From: Salinimicrobium flavum
GTDB taxonomy: Bacteria; Bacteroidota; Bacteroidia; Flavobacteriales; Flavobacteriaceae
Direction: 5' to 3'
Length of the DNA: 64,000 bases
Assembly: GCF_042684505.1 (NCBI RefSeq)
Contig: NZ_JBHULT010000006.1
Coordinates: forward strand, 124,001-188,000
Shown here: positions 58,267-64,000 of the stretch, in pieces
Position numbering within the stretch: the first letter of the stretch is position 1
How the letters are laid out: each line of letters opens with the position of its first letter
The notes under the pieces: model-generated
The model's database searches: none
Seen by the model: the letters and a program-made list of their open reading frames with translations, nothing else
What the model was told of the DNA's origin: nothing
Made by a program: the position numbers and the translations under genes

Positions 58267-61200
58267 TTAATTCAATTTATACAGTACCTGCTGTTCTTCA
58301 AGTGCGGCAAGCAACTCTTGCGAGATCCTTACTTTCTGTTTTCTGCTGGGCATGTGTAATTTGATCCTTTCCTTCATTTCATAGACCACGAAATTCAGGG
58401 TATTGCTTCCGGAATGCATTTTTATAAGGTCATGCAGCGCAGCGATCTTCTCTTCCTCCAGTTCGTCAATATTGAGTTGTATGGTTAATTTCTTAGCATA
58501 ATTGTCCATCACATCATGCAGCAACTGTATACTGTTGAATTGCATACGTGGTTCACTTTTCTTACCGGTATCTTTATTGACCCAGCCTTCTTTAACGAAG
58601 ACCTTTCCGTAGATAAAGGAATTAGGAACCAGGAAGTGACGGAATTTAAGGTATTCCTCCTTGAAAAGACGAAATTCATACGAATCTGTATAATCTTCCA
58701 CTATAAAAGAAGCCCATCCCTGCCCGTTCTTGGACATTCTGTGTTGTACGTCGCTTATAACTCCCCCAAAGGAAAGTTCTTTATTGACCGCTTTTTCCAT
58801 ATCCTGGAAATCGGCAAGGACGGCATTGCAGAAACATTTAAGTTCTGTTCTGAAATCATCCAGGGGGTGCCCGGAAATGTATATCCCTACAACTTCCCTT
58901 TCACGCTTAAGTTTCTCCATGGTACCCCATTCCTCACAGGGAGGAACCACAGGTTCTGGTATCTGAACCTCACTGGCATCACCAAACAGGCTTACCTGGG
59001 CAGAATTCTCGTTTTCCTGGAACTTAGCCGCATATTTTACCACTTTCTCCAGGAAGGTAATTCCGTCTCCCTCATCGTGAAAATACTGGGCGCGGTGGGT
59101 GCTTCCAAAACTGTCAAAACCTCCTGCCAAAGCAAGATTTTCAAATGCTTTTTTATTCGCTGCTCTAAGGTCTATTCTTTTAGCCATGTCGAAAATGGAC
59201 TTATAATGTCCTTTATCCTTACGACTCTCCACAATGGTTGCTACTGCGCCGGCTCCAACCCCTTTGATCGCTCCCATCCCAAACCGCACGGCATTCTCCT
59301 TATTTACCGAGAACTTGTAATAAGATTCATTGACATCCGGTCCCAGAACGTTTAATTTCATTCGCTTACACTCTTCCATAAAGAAGGTCACCTGCTTAAT
59401 GTCGTTCATATTGTTTGACAATACAGCCGCCATATATTCCGCAGGGTAATGGGCTTTTAGATAGGCAGTCTGGTAAGCGATCCAGGCATAACAGGTGGAG
59501 TGCGATTTGTTGAAAGCATAAGCCGCAAAAGCTTCCCAGTCTTTCCATACTTTTTCAAGGATCTCCCTTGGATGCCCTTTCGCCTCTCCTCCATCAAGGA
59601 ACTTCGGTTTTAATTCTTCCAGCAGGGAAAAGATCTTTTTACCCATCGCCTTCCGCAACACATCTGCCTCACCCTTGGTGAAGCCCGCAAGCTTCTGGGA
59701 AAGCAACATCACCTGCTCCTGGTAAACGGTTATTCCGTAGGTCTCCTTCAGGTACTCTTCCATATCCGGAAGGTCATAGGCGATCTCTTCATTCCCGTGT
59801 TTTCGCGCAATAAAACTCGGTATGTATTCCATAGGTCCCGGGCGGTAAAGGGCGTTCATGGCAATAAGATCATCAAAGACCGTAGGTTTCAGGTCTTTCA
59901 TATGTTTCTGCATTCCGGGGGATTCATACTGAAAGATCCCTACTGTCTCTCCCTTTTGGAAAAGTTCATAGGTCTTCTCGTCATCAAGCGGAAAACTATC
60001 AGGGTCAAGGTCAATGTCATGTCGCCCTTTTACTATTTTAACCGTATCCTTGATCAGGGTAAGGGTCTTGAGACCCAAAAAGTCCATTTTCAGCAAGCCG
60101 GCACTTTCCACCACCGAGTTATCGAACTGGGTCACGTACAAATCTGAATCTTTGGCCACAGCCACGGGCACGAAATTGGTAATATCGCTCGGGGTAATGA
60201 TCACCCCGCAGGCATGGATCCCGGTGTTCCTTACCGATCCTTCCAGGATGCGTGCCTGGTTGATCGTTTGAGCCTCCAGGTCATCCCCATCGGCTATATT
60301 CAGCAGCTCATTTATCTTATCTACTTCCTCACTCCTGAACTTGCTTTTAAGCTCCTTCTCATCCATTGCGAAGATCTTGCCCAGTTTGGCATTAGGGATC
60401 AACTTCGCGATCCTGTCAGCCTCATTCAACGGAAGGTCAAGCACCCGTGCAGTATCCCTAATGGAAGACTTGGCGGCCATGGTACCATAGGTAATGATCT
60501 GGGCTACCTGGTTGGCACCGTATTTCCTTATCACATAATCCATGACCCGGCTACGTCCTTCATCATCAAAGTCAATATCAATATCGGGCATACTCACCCT
60601 ATCCGGATTCAAAAACCGCTCAAAAAGCAGATCATACTTGATAGGATCAATATTGGTGATCCCCAGGCAGTAAGCCACGGCACTTCCCGCAGCCGATCCC
60701 CGACCGGGACCTACCGATACGTCCATATTACGGGCTTCCCTGATGAAATCTTCCACGATAAGAAAATAACCGGGGTATCCGGTATTCTCAATAACCGACA
60801 GCTCAAAGTCGAGTCGTTCTTTTATTGCCGGAGAGATCTCACCGTAGCGCTTTTCAGCTCCTACAAAAGTGATGTGCTTTAAATAAGCATTCTCTCCCCT
60901 TTTTCCACCATCTACTGCATCTTCTTCAACGATGAATTTCTCAGGAATGGTAAAGGCAGGAAGCAAAACATCCCTTGCCAACTCGTAAGGTTCAATTTTA
61001 TCGACAACTTCCTGCACGTTAGAAATTGCTTCCGGCAGGTCCTTGAAGAGCGCCTTCATTTCAGCACCGCTCTTAAAATAGTACTGATCATTAGGGAGAC
61101 CATAGCGGTAACCCCGGCCCCGGCCTATTGGAGTAGCCTGCTTCTCCCCGTCTTTTACACACAACAGGATATCATGGGCATTAGCGTCTTCCTGTTCGCA

Positions 61201-62652
61201 ATAATAGGTGTTATTGCTGGCCACCATCTTTACCTCATGCTTCCTGGCCAGCTCTACCAGAACAGGGTTCACCCTGTCTTCATCTTCCTGGTTATGACGC
61301 ATCAATTCAACATAAAGATCTTCCCCAAACTCCTCTTTCCACCACAAAAGAGCCTCCTCTGCCTGATTCTCCCCCACATTCAGCACCTTCCCCGGCACTT
61401 CTCCATAAAGGTTCCCGGTGAGTACAATAATGTCTTCCTTATATTTTTTTATTACTTCCCTGTCTATCCGCGGCACGTAGTAAAAGCCTTCGGTATAGGC
61501 AAGAGACGACATCTTTGCCAGGTTGTGATATCCTTTTTTGTTCTTTGCCAGCAATACGATCTGGTAACCATTGTCTTTCCGCGATTTATCCTTGTGATTC
61601 TCGCATACAAAGAACTCACAGCCAATTATCGCCTTCAATTCCCGTGCTTCTGCAGGTTCATTTTTGGCCACTGCCTCAGCATTTCTGGCCTTCACTCCTT
61701 TATTATAGGCTCCCACCTCTTTCACGAAATGAAAAGCCCCCATCATGTTTGCATGATCTGTAAGAGCCACGGCAGGCATACTTTGTTTGGCTGCAGCATC
61801 TACCAGGTCTTTGATGCTAATGGTGGACTGCAGGATCGAGAACTGGCTGTGATTATGAAGATGTGAAAAGGCCACCTCATCAAGTTTCTCCAGGTTCTCT
61901 TCTATTTCTTCGGAAGAGATCCCCACCCCGCCTTGCTCCTTAGCAAGTTTTTTTCTTATTTCTTCGGAAGCTTTTTTAAGATTGATGTGTTTTAAGCCTA
62001 TCAGCGCAATTGGCTGCGGATTGGCTTCGGAAAAATTACGGAAGTAATCCTCGTTCACATCAAGCTCTTCCCGCGAAAAAGCTTGTTTCCTTATCAATTC
62101 CAGAAAACAACGTGTGGTCGCTTCCACATCGGCAGTGGCGTTATGCGCTTCTGCAAAGGGTTCATGGAAGAGGAATTCATGAAGCTCTGTTAGTGTGGGA
62201 AGCTTGAACTTACCTCCTCGACCTCCGGGAATACAACAAAGTTGAGCGGTGGCCTCTGTACAGGTATCAAGTACGGGCAATTCATGCAGGGAAGTTCCCA
62301 TTTCCAGACGGTGGAATTCAGCCCCCATTATGTTCAGGTCAAAACCTACATTCTGCCCTACCACAAATTTGGAGCGTGAGAGGGCGATATTGAATTTCTC
62401 AAGAACTTCCCTTAAAGTTATCCCCTGCTCCTGCGCCAGCTCTGTAGAGATCCCGTGAATCTGCTCTGCATCATACGGAATATTAAAACCCTCGGGCTGC
62501 ACCAGGTAATCCTGGTGTTCAACCACCCTACCCATTTCATCATGCAATTGCCAGGCGATCTGAATACAGCGCGGCCAGTTATCTGAATCGGTTAGGGGGG
62601 CATCCCATCTCTTGGGAAGTCCGGTGGTTTCAGTATCGAAAATAAGGTACAT
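58267..62652 (-). CDS. dnaE: Replicative DNA polymerase III alpha subunit with fused 3'-5' exonuclease
   Basis: 1461 residues. Residues about 1-190 are a DnaQ-type DEDDh exonuclease: FDTETTG (Asp6, Glu8), QNVGFDLNIM (Asp about 105) and HNATADVEAT (His and Asp about 170). PHP domain starts at about 262 (SHLHNHSQFSILQ). The polymerase core has VGPGRGSAAGSAVAYCLGITNIDP (about 645), PDIDIDF (about 690) and KMDFLGLKTLTLI (about 856). Then the HhH, OB-fold (LSFGGVISDVQHRM) and C-terminal tau-binding regions. The fusion supplies proofreading in cis, as is usual in Bacteroidota. Single gene on its strand; a second, shorter DnaE occurs at 26674-29661. Confidence 0.97.
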   Translation of the reverse strand: MYLIFDTETTGLPKRWDAPLTDSDNWPRCIQIAWQLHDEMGRVVEHQDYLVQPEGFNIPYDAEQIHGISTELAQEQGITLREVLEKFNIALSRSKFVVGQNVGFDLNIMGAEFHRLEMGTSLHELPVLDTCTEATAQLCCIPGGRGGKFKLPTLTELHEFLFHEPFAEAHNATADVEATTRCFLELIRKQAFSREELDVNEDYFRNFSEANPQPIALIGLKHINLKKASEEIRKKLAKEQGGVGISSEEIEENLEKLDEVAFSHLHNHSQFSILQSTISIKDLVDAAAKQSMPAVALTDHANMMGAFHFVKEVGAYNKGVKARNAEAVAKNEPAEARELKAIIGCEFFVCENHKDKSRKDNGYQIVLLAKNKKGYHNLAKMSSLAYTEGFYYVPRIDREVIKKYKEDIIVLTGNLYGEVPGKVLNVGENQAEEALLWWKEEFGEDLYVELMRHNQEDEDRVNPVLVELARKHEVKMVASNNTYYCEQEDANAHDILLCVKDGEKQATPIGRGRGYRYGLPNDQYYFKSGAEMKALFKDLPEAISNVQEVVDKIEPYELARDVLLPAFTIPEKFIVEEDAVDGGKRGENAYLKHITFVGAEKRYGEISPAIKERLDFELSVIENTGYPGYFLIVEDFIREARNMDVSVGPGRGSAAGSAVAYCLGITNIDPIKYDLLFERFLNPDRVSMPDIDIDFDDEGRSRVMDYVIRKYGANQVAQIITYGTMAAKSSIRDTARVLDLPLNEADRIAKLIPNAKLGKIFAMDEKELKSKFRSEEVDKINELLNIADGDDLEAQTINQARILEGSVRNTGIHACGVIITPSDITNFVPVAVAKDSDLYVTQFDNSVVESAGLLKMDFLGLKTLTLIKDTVKIVKGRHDIDLDPDSFPLDDEKTYELFQKGETVGIFQYESPGMQKHMKDLKPTVFDDLIAMNALYRPGPMEYIPSFIARKHGNEEIAYDLPDMEEYLKETYGITVYQEQVMLLSQKLAGFTKGEADVLRKAMGKKIFSLLEELKPKFLDGGEAKGHPREILEKVWKDWEAFAAYAFNKSHSTCYAWIAYQTAYLKAHYPAEYMAAVLSNNMNDIKQVTFFMEECKRMKLNVLGPDVNESYYKFSVNKENAVRFGMGAIKGVGAGAVATIVESRKDKGHYKSIFDMAKRIDLRAANKKAFENLALAGGFDSFGSTHRAQYFHDEGDGITFLEKVVKYAAKFQENENSAQVSLFGDASEVQIPEPVVPPCEEWGTMEKLKREREVVGIYISGHPLDDFRTELKCFCNAVLADFQDMEKAVNKELSFGGVISDVQHRMSKNGQGWASFIVEDYTDSYEFRLFKEEYLKFRHFLVPNSFIYGKVFVKEGWVNKDTGKKSEPRMQFNSIQLLHDVMDNYAKKLTIQLNIDELEEEKIAALHDLIKMHSGSNTLNFVVYEMKERIKLHMPSRKQKVRISQELLAALEEQQVLYKLN

Positions 62653-62795
62653 AGATGCGGTATTTTTTTGAATTCCAGCAGGATAGTCGCTATAGAAAGA
62701 GACTTCTCAGGCAACAATGAAGGGGTAAAAATAAGGATATTTTCATGCCTTCTCCTTATTATTTTTCACGATTTATTAACCTCCTGAAATTAAAA

Positions 62796-62825
62796 AACTC
62801 CCGGTCAAAATTTTACCGGGAGTTC
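62796..62825 (-). terminator. Terminator after the DUF2383 gene
   Basis: AACTCCCGGT, loop CAAAATTTT, ACCGGGAGTT, followed by T residues on the minus strand. Confidence 0.85.
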
Positions 62826-62852
62826 ATTTATACCTGATCTTCAAAAAACCTT

Positions 62853-63311
62853 TCAGTCATAAATATCTTCCAGGTCTTTTACCTCTTTCAGGGTAGTTTC
62901 AATGGCATTTCGCTGTTTGATAAGGAGATTGGAAGTAGATGGAGGGAAACCGTCATCCCTGATGATCTCATTGTATTCGGCCACGGCCGCTTTCTCACCT
63001 TTTATCACTTCTTCAAGGACAGCCTCCTCCCTGTCTGTATTGAGGGCTGACTTAAGGTCCATCCAGGCCCGGTGAATACCAGATTTCATGCTGCTGCCTT
63101 TTTCAGGCTCCTCTCCAAAGGTTCTTATTTCAGCTTTAAGCTCGTGTCCAAAATTGTAACGTTGCTGGGCCTTCTCCTTGAAAAAGCTTATTAAACGTTC
63201 ATTTTTTACAGCGTCAGCTGCAGTAAGAAATCCTTTTTCAGAATCGTAATTCTTTTCAAGCAGTTCATTTAGCTTTTCAGCCATTTCTTTTGTTGGTCTC
63301 ATTATTTCCAT
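62853..63311 (-). CDS. DUF2383/PA2169-type ferritin-like four-helix protein
   Basis: 152 residues (a start at MRPTKE, 63302, is possible). Helical throughout: TKEMAEKLNELLEKNYDSEKGFLTAADAVK (about 5-35), FFKEKAQQRYNFGHELKAEIRTFGEEP (about 44-70), AVLEEVIKGEKAAVAEYNEIIRD (about 97-120). The spacing of Glu and Gln/His residues resembles a ferritin-like bundle. PA2169-type proteins are stress-related in some bacteria; function unproven. Confidence 0.85.
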   Translation of the reverse strand: MEIMRPTKEMAEKLNELLEKNYDSEKGFLTAADAVKNERLISFFKEKAQQRYNFGHELKAEIRTFGEEPEKGSSMKSGIHRAWMDLKSALNTDREEAVLEEVIKGEKAAVAEYNEIIRDDGFPPSTSNLLIKQRNAIETTLKEVKDLEDIYD

Positions 63312-63527
63312 TTTTATGTTCGCAATTTTTTTTTCGGATTCGATACAGCTTAAAGATAACAGACAAGCTTTAGAAAACCCTGCAGTTTAACAAGGTTTAG
63401 CACTCCTTAACTGCTTATTATAAGAGCTTTATATAACCACTTCGGGAAAATTGATCTCAAAATTTCCCCGAAATCCGGATGGAAGAAATTTTTCCGCAAC
63501 CACTTAATTTACAATAAAAAAATATAG

Positions 63528-63567
63528 TATCTTTGCCCCCTCATTAATAACCGGGGTCGGGAACCCC
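63528..63567 (+). promoter_or_regulatory. Promoter and leader hairpin of rpsP
   Basis: TATCTTTG (63528-63535) matches the -7 element TAnnTTTG. The transcript would begin about 6 bp later and contains the hairpin GGGGT/ACCCC (63553-63567), 15 bp before the start codon. A role in control is possible. Confidence 0.6.
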
Positions 63568-63581
63568 ACAAATTAATTTTT

Positions 63582-64000
63582 ATGCCTGTTAAAATCAGAT
63601 TACAAAGACACGGAAAAAAAGGAAAACCTTTTTTCTGGATCGTGGCTGCGGATGCACGCGCAAAGAGAGATGGTAGATTCCTTGAAAAATTAGGTATTTA
63701 CAATCCAACTACTAATCCTGCAACTATTGAGCTTAATGTTGACAATTCTGTAAAATGGTTACAGAATGGGGCACAGCCTACAGAAACTGCAAGAGCTATA
63801 CTTTCCTATAAAGGAGCCTTACTTAAGAATCACCTTGTTGGTGGTGTAAGAAAAGGTGCTTTGACTGAAGAACAAGCAGAGGAGAAATTCAATGCGTGGG
63901 TTGATGAAAAAGCAGGAAAAGTCGATGCTAAAAAAGAGGCTTTGACCAAAGAGCAGGAAGCTGAAAAAGCTAAAGCTCTTGAAGCTGAAAAAGAAGCTAA
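63582..64000 (+). CDS. rpsP: 30S ribosomal protein S16, 5' part (cut by window edge)
   Basis: 139 codons visible without a stop. MPVKIRLQRHGKKGKPFFWIVAADARAKRDGRFLEKLGIYNP is a typical S16 N-terminus; VKWLQNGAQPTETARAILSYKG (about 63-84) completes the S16 core. After about residue 95 an extension rich in Ala, Glu and Lys follows, usual for Bacteroidota S16. Binds 16S rRNA in the small subunit. rimM often follows, but lies outside the window. Confidence 0.97.
   Translation, partial: MPVKIRLQRHGKKGKPFFWIVAADARAKRDGRFLEKLGIYNPTTNPATIELNVDNSVKWLQNGAQPTETARAILSYKGALLKNHLVGGVRKGALTEEQAEEKFNAWVDEKAGKVDAKKEALTKEQEAEKAKALEAEKEA

Overview
The window reads as a chromosomal segment of a marine-type member of the Flavobacteriaceae (Bacteroidota; Gramella/Salegentibacter-like is a guess). 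Supporting signs are Bacteroidota promoters (TTTG-N18/19-TATATTTG in front of both tRNA genes), almost no Shine-Dalgarno sequences, a replicative DnaE with a proofreading exonuclease fused to its N-terminus, BlaI/M56 regulator pairs (one ending in a TonB domain), DUF4382, DUF5602 and DUF885 proteins, and many 'SC' lipoproteins. No rRNA, transposase, prophage or CRISPR array was seen.

Layout. 0-1.2 kb: ECF sigma factor with a cut-off FecR-type anti-sigma gene, then tRNA-Leu. 1.4-12.1 kb: M20 dipeptidase, a BlaI/M56 pair, PhnA-like protein, DUF885 peptidase, a DUF457 membrane protein, a membrane-anchored MutS-like ATPase, YjbR, a nonsense-mutated DUF4260 gene and a cyclase-family hydrolase; eight copies of a palindromic repeat lie at 2.9-8.7 kb. 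12.4-17.8 kb: hemW, a four-helix-bundle gene, ruvC, a flippase-like protein overlapping a glycosyltransferase, and an outer-membrane barrel. 17.8-21.9 kb: TonB-like lipoprotein, TPR protein and a second BlaI/M56 operon, then DUF456. 22-26.6 kb: lone receiver protein, three tiny acidic lipoproteins, an XRE-S24 (LexA-like) repressor, a cation:proton antiporter and a YihY protein.

26.7-35 kb: second DnaE polymerase and DinB, apparently a translesion cassette, separated by a duplicated 195-bp non-coding block. Palindromes with a GGAA-N3-TTCC core lie before both dinB and the XRE-S24 gene. Two tandem CPBP proteases follow, then a dinB remnant, a GerW/YtfJ-like gene and a DUF2953-like gene broken at a 10-nt homopolymer. 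35.9-40.1 kb: AT-rich two-gene McrBC-like type IV restriction module. 40.2-46.4 kb: dioxygenase-fold lipoprotein, DUF5602 and NTF2-like lipoproteins, an SDR, and a TsdA-like dihaem cytochrome c overlapping a porin-like gene. 46.5-50.8 kb: SigZ, an array of inverted-end repeats surrounding a GIY-YIG nuclease gene, a secreted protein and a DUF4382 lipoprotein.

51-54 kb: apparent bicarbonate module (LysR, a 97-aa protein, SbtA-type transporter); the neighbouring beta-carbonic-anhydrase-like gene is fused in frame to the tail of a response regulator. 54.1-56.3 kb: zf-TFIIB protein, then an unrecognised secreted-protein gene bracketed by a 158-bp direct repeat that runs into the 3' end of tRNA-Asp. 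56.3-64 kb: DUF58, thioredoxin, a 47-aa membrane peptide, the replicative DnaE, a DUF2383 protein and the start of rpsP.

The most notable points are the signs of recent gene damage and fusion (DUF4260, DUF2953, dinB remnant, carbonic anhydrase-receiver chimera) and the repeat families that accompany accessory genes (GIY-YIG, four-helix bundle, unrecognised gene at tRNA-Asp).
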